Below, in pieces: positions 22,614-35,270 of a stretch of DNA of 64,000 nucleotides. The DNA is from Phlebiopsis flavidoalba (taxonomy: Eukaryota > Basidiomycota > Agaricomycetes > Polyporales > Phanerochaetaceae): the NCBI GenBank assembly GCA_035772785.1, contig JAOCPU010000036.1, positions 274,417 through 338,416 on the forward strand. The letters are read 5' to 3'. Within the stretch, counting starts at the first letter, position 1; each line of letters opens with the position of its first letter. A program made the position numbers and the translations under genes. The notes beneath the pieces were generated by a model that searched no databases, had not been told where the DNA came from, and saw only the letters and a list, made by a program, of their open reading frames with translations.

Positions 22614-23942
22614 CTAGGCCTTCAACATAGGATGTGTGCGGATGGTCACGCCTTTGTCTGTCAGATAGGCCAACCGTGTGTTCAGTTTGTCTTCAATGTC
22701 TGCGACCTGGTCGCAGCGCGCTTCTACTTCGAATATGACGTGTTGAAGGGCCCGAATAGCGTTTGTGAGAAAGAACGACTGAAAGCCCCTCGAGGTTAAG
22801 ACGCTGTTGTAGGTCTGAGTACGCGATGGAAAATGTAACTGTTGTTAGGTGGGTCGAGTTTGCTTTAGACAGCATGATGAGGATCCAGGATAGAGATGGG
22901 ACAGCAGAGAAACGGGCGGTACTCATGCACTGCATGCGAAGTTTACGAAGACCCGTCAGAGGGCAGTAACGTAAAATCGGCGTTCTTCAGAACGACTAGT
23001 TGCGTTTCAGAGCCCCATCTGGACCAAGGAGTAGCACGACGTACCAGTAGGATCCCTGACGTCGGAAAAACCGATGCTCAAGTCATGCAAGGACGATCCC
23101 ACGGCATCTATCAGCGATTGCACAGCAGTCGCGCTGGCATCACTGGCCAGGTAAAACAGATAGGGATGAGAGTGAGGTGTATCGTCTTTGGTCCACAAGC
23201 CATGTGATCACTGTAGCCGCGTCGACTTTAGCAGTCAGGGTCAGCGTTTTCAAAGAACAGGGCCTAGCGACGATGTGGGCTGCCGGTTTGGGATAAGTTG
23301 GACGATACCACGTTACGCCATCTAAAGACAAGTTCTCGACTTCTACGAGAGCCCCGCGGCAAAGAGAGCAGCTCGCCGAAGGTCTCGGCCCTGCATGTAT
23401 CCAGGTATACTTTTGTGACATGACTGAAATGTGATCCCAGCAATTGAGAAAACTGCTTATTTTGTTCCAACTGCCGGTGTGACAGGTATAGAGGTCAGAG
23501 TAAGCGTAATGACCCTGGAGAGTACCTCCGTTGATGCAGGAAGGACGGCGCGCAGCCATTCCACCGAGCGCAGCTTGGGTGCAGTAGACGATCCCTCCGG
23601 GACGGCAGATAGAGTGGGCCAGTGCCCGGGTACGTCTGGTAAATTGGTGGATGCCAACGGGTCGTTGTCCACACCAGAGATGCTGATCTCCCGGATGTAC
23701 CGTCCGATGTCCGGGTTGGTTTCAAGAAGAGCCTTGAATGCATCGCCGCGCCGACCAGGGTACACGTGAAGGGCACGAAAGAGGTTGTATCGGGCTCTCG
23801 GAAGCCACGCTCTGGAAGCGAGGCTGCACGCGCGGAGAGCGTGGTACGTCGTGGTCACTGGCAAAGACAGTCTATGACCCAGGTCGCGCAATTCTGGTGG
23901 GAAGAGACCACATTTGTCTGCATGGCCAGTGAAAATGAGCAA
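22614..23942 (-). CDS. F-box-like protein
   Basis: The N-terminal exon (about 23,780-23,930) reads FPPELRDL, then HALRACSLASRAWLPRARY and NLFRALHVY, the usual F-box opening of agaricomycete F-box/LRR proteins; an indel splits it over two frames. Downstream pieces resemble leucine-rich repeat text: VEWLRAVLPASTEVLSRVIT, HPYLFYLASDASATAVQSLI, then STHLTTVTFSIAYSDLQQRL. The C-terminus reads AYLTDKGVTIRTHPMLKA before the stop at 22,614. The true start is unclear and may lie upstream in an extra exon near 24,100. Such proteins usually act as substrate receptors in SCF ubiquitin ligases, and these families are expanded in basidiomycetes. Several indels make the middle hard to read. Confidence 0.65.
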
Positions 23943-24376
23943 CCGTGAGATTTAGAGAATAGTGGAGTGGGCTCACTGGTGTGTTCTGATACCAACCCAA
24001 GTCGGCTAGTGCGGTCTCTGGGTCGACCGAGGCTAGACGAGCACCCCCCGCCGCGGTGGCAGTGAGTGGTGGCAGGCGACGTCGAGGTGGTTGCGGACAA
24101 AGTCGCCGTGGAGGGTGCAAAGAGCAGCATCAGCGTCTTAGGATAACAATAACAATATTTTGCACGGGGATTTGTTCGAAATAATGAGCGACTTGCAGTC
24201 ACGCGGTCCCATACAACTCTCAATCACCAACACCTGCCCACCGTCACGTCACAGACGCCCATAATACGCGTGGCCCGATCCGCATCGTCCGTCTGCAGGC
24301 GCCCGTCTTTACGACCTCTGACCGAGCCCCAGCACACGTTCCTTCACGACTACGACCACGAACCCGTACGACAGCC
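23943..24376. other. Divergent promoter region (F-box-like gene and SVF1)
   Basis: The flanking genes are transcribed away from each other. The stretch may include a first exon of the F-box gene, but no unambiguous coding or regulatory signal is visible. Confidence 0.4.
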
Positions 24377-25830
24377 ATGTTTTCATCCTTTTTCTCGTGA
24401 GTTTATCTCCAGACTCTTGCAGTCTTCCAGCTGAAAGGCTCATACAGCACAGCGCCGCCGTAGCGTCGACCCTCACGCGCCCAACTTTCATCCAGTCTCC
24501 TCGGGGCGTCCAGCTTCGGAGCTCTTTGGTGAGCTCGAGCCCAAGGACACCGAATGGACATGCCCAGGAGGCTTTGCCGTCGAGACCCAGATCTTCTACC
24601 AGATCCTCGAGGACGGCACCTCCGTGATGGTCCAAGTATCCACTCTGCTGTGGGGTTAGTACTCTCATCTTGCTGCGCCTGTGATCGGTCTCCTAACGCG
24701 TCGCGGACCCCCAGTGTCTGGTATCCCACCATCCAAATCACCTCCAAGATCTACAACCCGAAACACGGGCGAGAAGATCTGGAAATCGACCAATGTCACC
24801 AACTTTGTCACCCCGCCTCCTGGGCTCGACAAGCGCTCGAGCAAGGCGGATCAGTTCTCGATCACGTACAAGAGCACGCCAGGCAGCGACCAGCCCGAGG
24901 GGTACACCATCCGCGCCAACTACGACAAACGAGCTGCAGATCTCGCTCGACGTGACGCGCCCCGCGGCCGTGCCGGGGCTTCAAGGTCGGCAAGGGCCCC
25001 AAGGGCGGCTTCTCCTACTTTGGGCCCGACCTCGCTAATCCCGAGGGCTACGTTGTGCACCGTTTCTGGCCAAGCACGACGGGCAAGGCCTTGTCATGCT
25101 CAAGGGCAAGGCGATCGACGCGCAGGGCCCGGGCATGATGGTGCACGCGATCCAGGGCATGCGCCCGAACCTCGTCGCCGCGCGCTGGAACTTTGCGCAC
25201 TTCCAGTCCCCGCTGCACGGCGGCGTGTCCGCGGTGCAGATGGAGTTCACCACGATCGACGCGTACGGCAAGAAGGGCTCCGGCTCGGGCTTCGCTACCG
25301 TCAACGTCGGCTCCCTCGTCCTTGCCGGCAAGCTCGTCGCCGTCACCGCGGAGACCAAGTGGCCCGGCGAGCCTCAGCCCGACAAGGCGGAGGTTGTCTC
25401 GCGCGCGAGCCACTCGAGGACTGCACACGATCCCGAGACCGGATATGATGCGCCCACCGAGCTCATCTTCCGGTGGGCGGCTCCCGTCATCGGCGGTGAG
25501 CAGGGCGACGTCCGTCGACGCGACGCTGCAAGTCGACGTCGGCACGCCGAACGCCGCCAAGGGCCTCATCGAGAAGGTCGACGTGCTGGCGGAGATCCCA
25601 TACGTCATCAAGACGATGGTGTAACTATGTCGCAGGCACCAAGCCCTACATCTACCAGGTTTGTCTCCCACATCGCCTGTTCCCTGCGCGCAGCACTGAT
25701 ATTTGTTCTGTCCAGTGGATAAACCCGGCGTCGCTGCACGTCACTGGCCCCGACTCGCTGATACCCGGCCTCTCGCAAGGTCTGAGCATCGAGGGCCGTT
25801 CGTACAACGAGGCGACCCTTCATCTCCTAA
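24377..25830 (+). CDS. SVF1: Survival factor 1 (Svf1-like)
   Basis: Starts at ATG 24,377 with MFSSFFS immediately before a GTGAGT donor, a start typical of fungal Svf1. Then come FGELEPKDTEW and GGFAVETQIFYQILEDGTSV, followed by an intron. After it the text reads WYPTIQITSKIYNP, NVTNFVTPPPGLDKRSSKAD, SYFGPDLANPEGYVVHRFWP, and NFAHFQSPLHGGVSAVQMEF. The C-terminus reads SLIPGLSQGLSIEGRSYNEA and closes at TAA 25,828-25,830. Svf1 is a lipocalin-like fungal protein needed for growth under oxidative and cold stress; in yeast it has been tied to sphingolipid handling. Extra single bases in AAA (about 24,925), GGGG (about 24,976) and CCC (about 25,818) shift the frame, although both sides are conserved, so I read the gene as intact. 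Confidence 0.93.
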
Positions 25831-26315
25831 TCTCCCATACCCCGCTGTGCTCTACATGTACACCCATACATACTGTACGCTTTCCCTTCCTGTACCAACC
25901 TCTTGTAAACAGGTGAGATCTATTCATTCCGTAAACACCCCTGCTTGTTGGCTCCGTAATACTAAAACTGCGCTTGATCAGAGAAGAGTATGTCTTGTTT
26001 GCACATTTGGGAAAATTACATTGAGAGAGAAACCATGCGCCCCCGGTCTCTATGCTAAGCTAGTTGCTACACGGGCGGGGCGTGGTGCGAATATAAGATT
26101 TGGATAAATAAGCCAGGAGTTGAGCGAGCGGGTGGTGTGTGTGTGCGTGATAGCCAACGACGATGTACGATAGCGTAGAGAATGTAGAGAAAAAACCAAG
26201 CTGATATTCCTCGAGACGATCGCAGTACCTAGTGTCCCGAGACCTACCTTTGTTACCTGCCCTTGGGCACCCCTTCATCTGCTGTAATATGCTTCCCCAT
26301 CGCGTGCTCTACGCT
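25831..26315. other. Convergent intergenic region; nothing recognised
   Basis: This lies between the 3' ends of SVF1 and the OMA1-like gene. It holds AT-rich stretches consistent with two 3' UTRs and no conserved ORF. Confidence 0.45.
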
Positions 26316-28110
26316 CTACGCCTCCTGCGCGCCCGCAGCGGCCTCCGCCTCGGCCTGCTCCCGCAACTTGAGCTGCGCAGACCCTCGCGCTGAATCTCCC
26401 AGCGGCGCAGCTCGTCCTTGAGGCGCTCGACGCGCACGACGTTCATCGGGTGGCTCTGGCCCATCCAGCGCATCGGCAGGCTCGTGCGCTCCCACTCGCG
26501 CTCCTGCACGACGTCCACCGCGCGCACCCGGCGTGCACTCCGCCGTCCGCTCCGTCTCCTGCCGGCCCTCCCAAAAGCGCACGGCGTTGCGCGGGTCGAA
26601 GCCCGCGTGCGCGAGGAGTCTGTGGGCGGTCAGTGGCGGAGTATGGAGGTGACGAGAGGGAACGTACCGGGCGGGAGACGATATCAGCCTCGACTTCCTG
26701 TTTCTGGCTCGTGCAGTACTGCGTTAATTCAGTGAGGTGGCCCGGAGCCGAGCTTGCCCACGCCTGCCAACGCGTTCGTTGACGAACGGTCCAACTACAA
26801 AAGCGGTTAGTCGATTGACTCCTGAATGGATGGAAATCAGGGGAAGAAGGCACGCACACAACATCGTTACGGGAAGAGGACTGCGCGGACCACGTCCGCA
26901 GTGATGGAGATGATGCCGGGCCAGTATGATCGACCCGGAGGAGAGGGTCTCGAGGTGGTGCGAGAGGATGAGATGCGAGAGCTCGTGCGCGAGCAGGATC
27001 GCGAGCTCCGCCGTCTGCTCCTCGGTCGGCACAGGGGCGCGCTCTGCTGCGCGCCCGCAGGGAGCCCGCCGTAAGAGCGCGGACCACCACGAGCGCGCGC
27101 GGCTCCGGGTGCGCGGGGAAGGGGTGCTTCGCGAGGATGTCGTCGATGAAGCCGGAGAAGACGACGATGCCGACCGTCCGCCTGCCGTCGGGCCCGAAGC
27201 CGTTACGAGAACGCGTTCGCGGCGTCGGGCTTGTCGACGACGATGAGCGCGTACGGCGGGCCCGGGAAATGGACGTGTGGCGAGTGAGTGCGGGGCCTTT
27301 GCGCCCGCAGGTGAAGCTCGGTCGAAAGTTGCGCACGACCTCGGACGCGCGCGCGCGGGCGCGGGGCGCAGGGGGTAGTCGGCCGGCGGCGGCAGCGGGA
27401 TGTCCTGCGGTCCGCATTCGATCCAGCGAGCCTCGAGGTCGTGCTCATGGCCCAACAGGGGGATCACGCTCTCGAGCCGTCGGAGAGTGTCGCGTACCCA
27501 CACCAGCCGCCAGTCCGTCGGCGTGGAGAATTCGGGGCGTGGTGCCTTCCTGCGAGAGGATTTTCTCCGACAGCTTGATACCTTAGCCCGGGCCCGCAAG
27601 CTGGTTCGAGATATCGTCCTCTTCCTCAGGAGAGAGGAGGATGAGCCTTTTCCCGCCAGCGGCCGGTGAGAGCGGAGTGCGCTCAAGGCTAGCGAGGATG
27701 ACAAGCCAGAAGATAATGACGGGTAATGGCGAGGAGAACGTTGAAAGATGATTGTCTTCGTTTTGTAATGTGTGCACGGCTAAGCTTGGCGCGAATCTTG
27801 TCGGCTGCTTCCTTGTCCTCCTTTCGGCGGTTCAGCCTTTGCAATCATCTTTTTCGCTTTCATACTCTTGAAGATTATGAACGGGACGAAGGTGAGCGCA
27901 ATGCGAGCAGCAGTTCGGACTACTTCGAGGGCGGTGGAGGTCTAGAGAAGGACATGAGCTATTGTGCAGTATTCACCTGTAGTTGCTGCTGCCTGAACAA
28001 ACCTTGAGTACGCCAGCGAGTAACGGAAGAATAGGTAGACCTTCATTACGTCGAGTAGCATGGAAGTGTCTTGCTCCTATTACGAGGACGGGGGTTCGAG
28101 CAGACTGTAA
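26316..28110 (-). CDS. OMA1: Mitochondrial M48 metallopeptidase, Oma1-like
   Basis: The zinc site HELSHLILSHH (about 26,960-27,000) and the third-ligand segment EVEADIVS (about 26,680-26,700) place this in peptidase family M48, Oma1 type. Upstream are WRLVWVRDTLRRLESVIPLL, the membrane-like segment LPVIIFWLVILASLERTPL and LLSPEEEDDISNQLAGPG. Before them are exons with ARHFHATRRNEG and TALEVVRTAARIALTFVPFI, which look like a mitochondrial import and cleavage region. In yeast and animals Oma1 is an inner-membrane protease of the quality-control system, activated by stress. The C-terminus is Gln/Glu/Ala-rich and ends at 26,316. The exact start is uncertain; the presequence exon lies near 28,000-28,110. 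Indels again scatter the exons over the frames. Confidence 0.85.
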
Positions 28111-29430
28111 GAGTACACGGTGAGTATCGGATGTCAAGGAGAAACACGGGAGAGCCGCAGAAGAAAACAGCGAAGCCAGTATAATATGTGCCGACTGTGG
28201 TTAATATTTGACCGCATTTCCACGGCTATACCTGGTACTATGGCAGGTATGCGAATGCTCCGGCGCGAGTCACTGATACACCAGCATGCTGTATCGACGT
28301 GGGCACCGGAGTAGCGGTCGACAAAAGCCCAGCTTCTCGAGCTCAAACAGCACTGCGAGGCCAAGGTTCCGACGGCGGTAGGAGCAGTGGTGCATTCGGA
28401 CACTGTCGCCCGCCGTGTACCGCATACATCAGGTCGTCTCTAGTAAGCAACGCGCGGCGAATAGTCCGATAGCGATAGAGTAACCCTTTTCTTAGCCGCT
28501 ATCCGTAGCGTCGCCGAGGACGCGAGACTCTTCCTCCACCAAAACCGACTGGCATGCTTTGCGTGATAATTACGCGTATACTCACATGGATGGCTGTGAC
28601 TAATGCCGAGGGACTTGACTTCAGCGGCTCGGAAGGCATGGGATGCTCTGACGACTTGCCGGATCGGAGGCGACGGAGTGCTGACCCGGGTATAGCCTCG
28701 GCGAAGTCGAAAGTGGTCTTGACGGAGGCCGAGAGGCGTCTTTGTTTGAGAAGGGAGGAGGGAGGTGTACGACGGTAAGTGCGTAAGACTGAGCGCAACA
28801 TGGCACATCGGTCGTTTGTGTGTGGCCAGGGGCCAGAGAGATAAATCAGTACAGAGGCTGCCCGCCCAACGTGGGGAAAGAAGGAAACGCGGATTGACTC
28901 GGGAGGCCTGGGGTACGGCTCCGGAGAGGTGGGGTCTTGCGAGTATGTACGAGGCGAGTAGTCAGCGTGCCGTATGTACGCGTCAATGGCCGCACAGAGG
29001 CCCCGACGTGGCTAGTACCTGTCCGGTGTCCCGCTCTGCGCACGGCGAGCGCGAGCAATGAAACGACGAGCAAGAGCGACGCGAAAGCCCCAGCTGCCGC
29101 AGATGCAGCGGTCGCTGGGGCGGATGGTGGTACGGGACAAGAGAGGCCTTTGCCCCCTGTCGGCGGCGGTATGTACAGAGCGGTGGCTGGGGTCCGGCGC
29201 TGGCTCTATCAATTGCAAATGTCGTGCCGCCCCGTGGCGATCACCAGCGAATCACAGATCCCGATCTGCGCGGCCACAATTGGCAGCTCTCGGATCCTCT
29301 CAAGTTTTCCATGGGCAGGACACGGACAAAGTCCTTCCAAGGCCAAGGGCCTCCGCCGCGCCCCACCCCCGCCGCCGACTGCCCACGACTCCAAGCAGCA
29401 CCTTCATCCTCTTGGGTGCTCTCTAAGCTC
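28111..29430. other. Poorly resolved region; possible presequence exon on minus strand
   Basis: A minus-strand ORF at 28,499-28,801 begins MLRSVLRTYRRTPPSSLLKQ, an Arg/Ser-rich start like a mitochondrial presequence, and ends at a plausible GTGAGT donor near 28,588. A possible next exon contains ASRFWWRKSLASSATLRIAA. It may be a separate small gene; I cannot assign a family. The rest is short GC-rich ORFs. Confidence 0.3.
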
Positions 29431-30561
29431 GTAAAAAGAAGGCGCAGGTGCCCTCGTCGTCCAGTGCGGACTACGAGCTCGCAGAACGCTTCGTCCGGCG
29501 CAAGAGGGGATCGCCTCGAGCGCGAGCTCCTCACCATGTGCGGCGGCACGGGATGATGCTGGGTGTCGTCCTCCTCGAGACCGGGCGACATCTTCCAGGC
29601 CCAACAGGTGCGTGCCCCCTTCGTCCCTCGATCTCATTGGCGCCCCCACCCCCTGGGGGTCTCATCCGGTCACACACAGGTCTTCGAGAACGACCCTCGT
29701 CCCCCCGCCACGCCGCCGACGCACCAAGGGGGCGGGCCCCCGGCCACGCCGTTTGCCTATCTCTATCTCGCGCAGCTGAGCGAGGGACCGCCCCTAGGCA
29801 TGCCCTCAGGCACTATCAGAGCGCGGGTCGTATGTGATGCTCGCGCAACTCAAGGGCAAGGATCGCGCGGTGACCGAGCAGGCGCGGGTCCGCGGGCGAT
29901 GATGAAGCGGAGTCTCAAGCAGAACATCGTCCGTGCGCTCATTGCCTATGGTCGAGATATGGATGGACCCCTCATATTGACCTCTGGTGCGGCAATACAT
30001 CAATTGTGTAAGGGTTTTCACGGCAACTCTAAAAGGTTACAGCGACGACCCTGCCGGCAGTCGAAGATAGAAAACGTCAGCGAGCGACCTCCTCGGATGG
30101 CGTTGCAAGTCGGAACCTCTCAAACTCACTCAGAAGCACTCCAATCACTCGCATCACTGTCCGGAATATCCCAATCCCGCCCAGATGAGGGCAAAGCATT
30201 GTCTAGGTGCAGAGGCTATGGAACACAATGGAAAGACTGTGGAAGCATGGTGTGCATCCTCTCTCAATTTTTACGACCTTTTGCCAGGGACTCAGATGTC
30301 GAAATGCCAGCCCAGGATGATCAGGGAGACTACCCACCGATACCGTCATCAAGGGACTGTCACTGGTCAAGGATGTTCCTCGAGTTCGAGCTCTTCGAAC
30401 CCGCTCTGCTAGTACTGACGGGCTTCCCCGTGATGGCCTCGGAACGACCAACGATAGTCGAAGCGTGTACTCTCGAAGGGCTGCTTCTGGTGCTTCTTCC
30501 TCATGGCCGAGGGTGGAGAAAAAAAAAAAAAGGCACAAGACAACACGGCGCGGAACCCTGA
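29431..30561 (+). CDS. Hypothetical protein
   Basis: A 332-codon open frame starts at ATG 29,563 and probably continues an upstream exon in another frame (SSSADYELAERFVRRKRG, about 29,446-29,500). The text includes VRAPFVPRSHWRPHPLG, FAYLYLAQLSEGPPLGMP, then MMKRSLKQNIVRALIAYGRD. After about 29,960 the composition changes and the frame may simply be running on past the true 3' end. I recognise no domain, membrane segment or signal peptide. Confidence 0.3.
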
Positions 30562-33500
30562 AACGAAACTTCACATGGGAGCATGCAGTCTCGCGCGGGA
30601 ACGGCCCGCGGGGGATTCCGGCTCGGAAACGTGCAAAGATGGTGTTTATGGTCAGCGACCCTTTCGATGATGAACACTTGGGTCGCTGACATTGTCTGCC
30701 CTGCGCATCCTGACACGAGAATTCAGGAGCACTCCTGACTTTGCCTATCCTGAACACCAACACTGAAGGCGCTAGGATCACGCGAAAGCGTTCTAGTCTT
30801 CAGAGAGCTGTTCCAGCCATCACCACCACGAGGATGAATGAGGATGATTGGCGGCGACGATGTGGGTTTGGGAGGACGTCGAGGGAAGCGATGAGGGACG
30901 TAGAATGGCTTGAGGTCAATCCCCTGTACGAGGCTGACATTCATTGTTTCGATAGGACACACAAAAGTATATTACATGTTAGTTTCTGATTGGAGGACGG
31001 CAAACTTGGTGTGAGGAGGGTACATTGCATTGTCATTGTTTCCATGTGTGCAGTGCATGGAGTAATCAAAAAGCCGCGTATCTCGAGTGGACAATGGCCC
31101 TCGGAAAGTTTACCAGATATACCGATCGCCTGTCGAAGGACTCAGCATGATTAGCATTCTAAAAGTTCCATAAAGGACTTCGTTCATTTTGCTATGCATG
31201 GGCGTACCTATGTGCCGCCATCCCAGGCTCAACAACCCACCTTCCACCTTCCTACCCCCCAAACCCTCAAGATCTCCAGGGTTCAGTCCTCCTGCTCGAA
31301 TCTCTCACGGCCCTGGTCTCAAGCCCTCAAAGCCCCTGTCAGACGGTTGGTCCTTCAACCCCGACAACCTCAAGCCCAACCGCCTGCTACAACTGCTCAA
31401 AAGAAACCCTCATCCAGCCCGCCGAACACACAATCTTCCAACCCTCGGGGAACCCGCGCCTTGCGCAGGCATCACAGATCAACGGCCCCCCAAGACTGAA
31501 CACAACCGCGCCACCCAGGAACGTGTACAAACAAACGATATGCTCCTGCGGGACACCATGACTCCATGGTCAAGAACAACTTAAAACTATGGCGGATCGC
31601 CATGAACGGCCGGGGGGACGCGGCAAGGTCGTCGCCGATCTGCGTCGTCGAGCACGGAAGACGTACGTCTCCGCGGCGAGGTGTGCCGCTCGCGGATGCG
31701 CTGCGGCAGCGCGAGGTGCAGGAGGGGCAGCAGCGGCCTCGTCCCGTCTCTGGGGCTCCCGACTGGATGAGCAGCGAGCCGATCGCGCGACGGACGTTGT
31801 TCACGGAACGCGCCGGAGCCCGCGCTCGAGGGGGCCGCCGCTGTGGGGCGTCCATAAATAGTAAGGAAAAAGGCTGCAAGGTTGAACTTACGAGCGGAGT
31901 ACCTAAGAATGGACACGCCGCAGAGCTACGGGGTCGTGGTTTAGCTTTCGATTATGCTTGTGGCGATGATAGAGGAACTTACGTGTGTGCGTCTAATTCC
32001 AGACCCTGGGCGTACTCGACGTCGATGGGCGTGAGGACTGTCCGCGTCCTATGTGGTAGCTGTTGTTCCATCGCTTTCTCGATGAGAATTATATGTCGCT
32101 AGGCGGTCCACAAAGAAGATGAAGTCTTCCCGGCTCGGTCGTCTGGCGGTCCCTGAGCATGTCGTTCATAATACCCTTTCCTCCTCTTAGCCTCATATTT
32201 TCTAGCGGTCACGAAGAACGTAACCTTCAGCTGGGGTGTCTCCGGCGTAACAACCAAGTTCTGCCACGGCTCCTGCGCGCGGCGGGGGACATGAGCGGCC
32301 TCAGGTCCTGGCGCGGACTGCTTGCTCAAGCGCGGAACCCGCAAGCGCGCGAGCTGGGGCCGCAGCCGCATAAGGAGGGCTCTTGCGTCCGCTTGAGTTG
32401 CCGCCGGATGTGCGTGCAGATGAGGTCGGATGGCAGACCAGAGTTATCTGAGCCGGGGACGATCTGTGGCGTGTGAGTCAAGGGGGGGAGAGGAAGAAGG
32501 AGACACGCACGATGTCGGCGTATTTGGCGGTGGGGAGGACGAAGGTTGTCGTATGATGGTTTCACGTTAGCGTAAATCTGGATCTGTCATGCAGTTTTGA
32601 GTATATCGTCAAGTGTTGTTAACGTGCAAAAAATGTTGTTACTGGTCAAGGATTCCATCAACAACCCGGACTCCTCTCTCTGAGACATCCCGTTTATGCG
32701 CCTCGCGAGCATAAGATCTGAATCACATTGAACGAATACCTGATGCGCACATAAGCCCATGCAAAGACTTGAACTGGGAACATAGACATACTTTGAGATC
32801 ATATAATGCTCTGATAGTCCAAGGTGAGCTACGAAGTAGAACTCATGCGCCATGTTCTCACCTCAATGTTGGGTCATGCAAGGCGAGAATTACCTCAGCT
32901 ACACAACGAAAAAATAAGTGATGGCTCATTTGGAACAAAGGATAACTCACTGATTATCACAAGCCGCTCCATACAAGTACTTCGTCTCGTCCAATCTTTG
33001 ATGCTCAGAGAAGGAATATATGGGAATATTAGTCTGACGACAGCTCTTCAGGTCGGCAAGGGCACTAGTAGGGGCATGAGACGGGAGTTATTGTTTGATT
33101 TGTTAAATGGTGTACCGCCGCAAACATAGGCATGTCAATGGCATCGGGATGGTTCAAAGTCTTTCCGATTTGCGTGTGCAAGGGCTACTTCCTCCGGCGT
33201 GTTGCGTTTGTAGAAGCTATCCTGCAATCACTCTCAGACGAATTTACACAGGAAAAAATATAGTTACGCACCTGAGATAATATCACTATGCTGGGAATGG
33301 ACCCGAGTGACTGGACGATTTGTCGTGCGACATGGGGTCTAGCAATCGCGTTTTAACGCTTAGGCTGTTCCTGAGCGGAGGGACACAAGTCAAAACGCTG
33401 GTACCTTTCCACTCGCAGAGCCTCCTGGTTCGTTTTGAGAAAATGCACAAGATTAAATTGGACAGTGACGCACCTGCTACACCAATCACGAACGCGTCTG

Positions 33501-33873
33501 AGATGGGGCTGACGTCTTCTCCGTACCTACGTAGATAAACAGGCGCGTTTAGCTGCACATCGTCACCAAGAGACACATGACTGGAGGACGCACCATGGCG
33601 GTCGTCCATGCGACTTGAGGAGCGTGTTCTTGAGAGTCTGCAGATGTATTCTGGACGACTGGGCGGAGAGGTCTGCAGAGCTGGTGGGGTTTCGCTGGAA
33701 AGCGCTGGCCTGGTAGGGACACTGAGGAACGTTCGCGTTGCCGTCGTCTGACATTGCGAATGAACGGAAGCAAACTCAAAGACCAAAGAGGACGATGAAG
33801 ACAGAAAAGAGGCGGATAAGGCACGGGGGGCTGCCTCTCTAGTGCCCCGGAAAGATATTTGCAGGGCCCTTGT
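30562..33873. other. Gene-poor stretch with fragmentary ORFs
   Basis: Several ORFs have protein-like text but no family. Minus 32,099-32,371 contains PWQNLVVTPETPQLKVTFFV and may continue in an exon near 32,000-32,100 with YAQGLELDAHT before a GTAAGT donor. Minus 31,587-31,916 and plus 31,189-31,584 are Pro/Ser/Arg-rich. Plus 32,824-33,129 and minus 33,286-33,881 have no supporting motif. I do not assign genes here. Confidence 0.35.
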
Positions 33874-34832
33874 GGCGTCAAACCATCAGATCAGCTTTTC
33901 CACGTGGCGACCGTCATCAATTTTGCAACCGCTCGTGTTTTATTGGGCGTCTTCTCCACTACACTCAGTCTCGGACTTTTACTCGTCCGCATCAAAGCCT
34001 TCGTACATATTCATCATGTCTTGTGAGAATCTGACCACAGAGCCTGAGGCCCTGATGCCTCGTGAGCACTCTCCTGTCCTTTCGCTCTGACTCGTCCAGA
34101 AGGGCGCATAGGAGAAAGAAGTATGACAAGTCGAAGACTTGCGTCAGGTGCAAGACCAATATTGGAAACATTGTGATCAGACATGCTGTATACTGTGTAG
34201 GTAAGCATGCTTTTGCTCAACAGGATCTAACGAATGCTCATGCCTGGTCAGGACATGTTTCGTCCCCCTGATGACCTTCAGGTTCAGGCGGTCACTCGAG
34301 CCCTTCGTTCAACGCCAAACTTGACAGTGAAGACGGACCCGAGGCGAACAGCGCTCAAACCCACTGGCCATCTCACTATAGGCTTCTCAGGTGGCTTGGG
34401 CTCAACTGTGCTCTTGGACATCATAAATCGGTTCTATGTCTCACCCGACCCAGCTCTGCTGAACCAAGATGGTGGCATGAAGCATCCAAGCAAGGATCCA
34501 GAGCGTGGAAAGAAGGTGTATATATGCTATGTGGAGACATGTGATGCTGTACTAGGATGAGTCTATGCTCTGTAGTGGATGCGTGATCGAACGCGCTCAG
34601 CCAAGTGAAGTAGACGAAGGACCGAACGAAAACGATATCGAAAGCCTAGTCCAAAGCCTTCCCTGGCGTCGAATTTATCCCATTGGGGATACAGGGTACC
34701 TTCAGCCGCTCGTGGTGGATAAGTATAACTGAAAACGACATCGGTGATGGATGCTCGATAGAGTTAGCTGATGAGTGTACGTTCTTCGAGTAGTTACTCA
34801 TGCGTCCAGTATTGACATCGACCTGCAGTACT
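33874..34832 (+). pseudogene. Truncated duplicate of CTU2 (5' half only)
   Basis: ATG at 34,016 (MSCENLTTEPEALMP) followed, after an intron, by KKYDKSKTCVRCKTN and IGNIVIRHAVYC, and then RTALKPTGHLTIGFSGGLGS with TVLLDIINR. The sequence, including the 140 bp upstream of the ATG, closely matches 41,057-42,017. The similarity stops abruptly at 34,832, in the middle of the coding region, where the unrelated text starting ATGACCACG replaces the rest. With no C-terminal half it should not make functional Ctu2. Its CxxC exon is in frame here, which is better than in the full-length copy. Confidence 0.85.
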
Positions 34833-35270
34833 ATGACCACGAGTGCCGAATTCCGGAGTGAGCTAACTCATAAAGTACACCTCACGCCCGATTAAGCTCG
34901 CGGCTTGGGTTAATCGGCGGTTTTCATCATCGTTACCCGCGACTAAGTTATCTAAGCACCGAGCAGCCAGAGTGACGATCGATGGCTTTCGCTATCTGTT
35001 GTGGCTATCTGTTGTGGGGTTTGTGCCGAGGTGTGTTAGCTTCTGACAAGTAATGCCTGATTGTGATATATCAGACGACAGCATAACCTCCGTGAATACG
35101 AGCCGATTCATTTGGATATGGGTTTTCGCGGCATATACAGGCTCTCTATCCTCGTACAAATCTCTGACAGCACATCAGCGATGGAAACCACTAGGACTGC
35201 TCGTATGCACGCCTGCCAATCATGCAGCATAGTCAGCTCACAAGGCCACAGATGACACCAACGTACGTAC
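34833..35270. other. Unique sequence after the CTU2 breakpoint; short tandem repeat
   Basis: No gene is supported. A 13-bp unit (GCTATCTGTTGTG) is tandemly duplicated at 34,990-35,015. Confidence 0.45.
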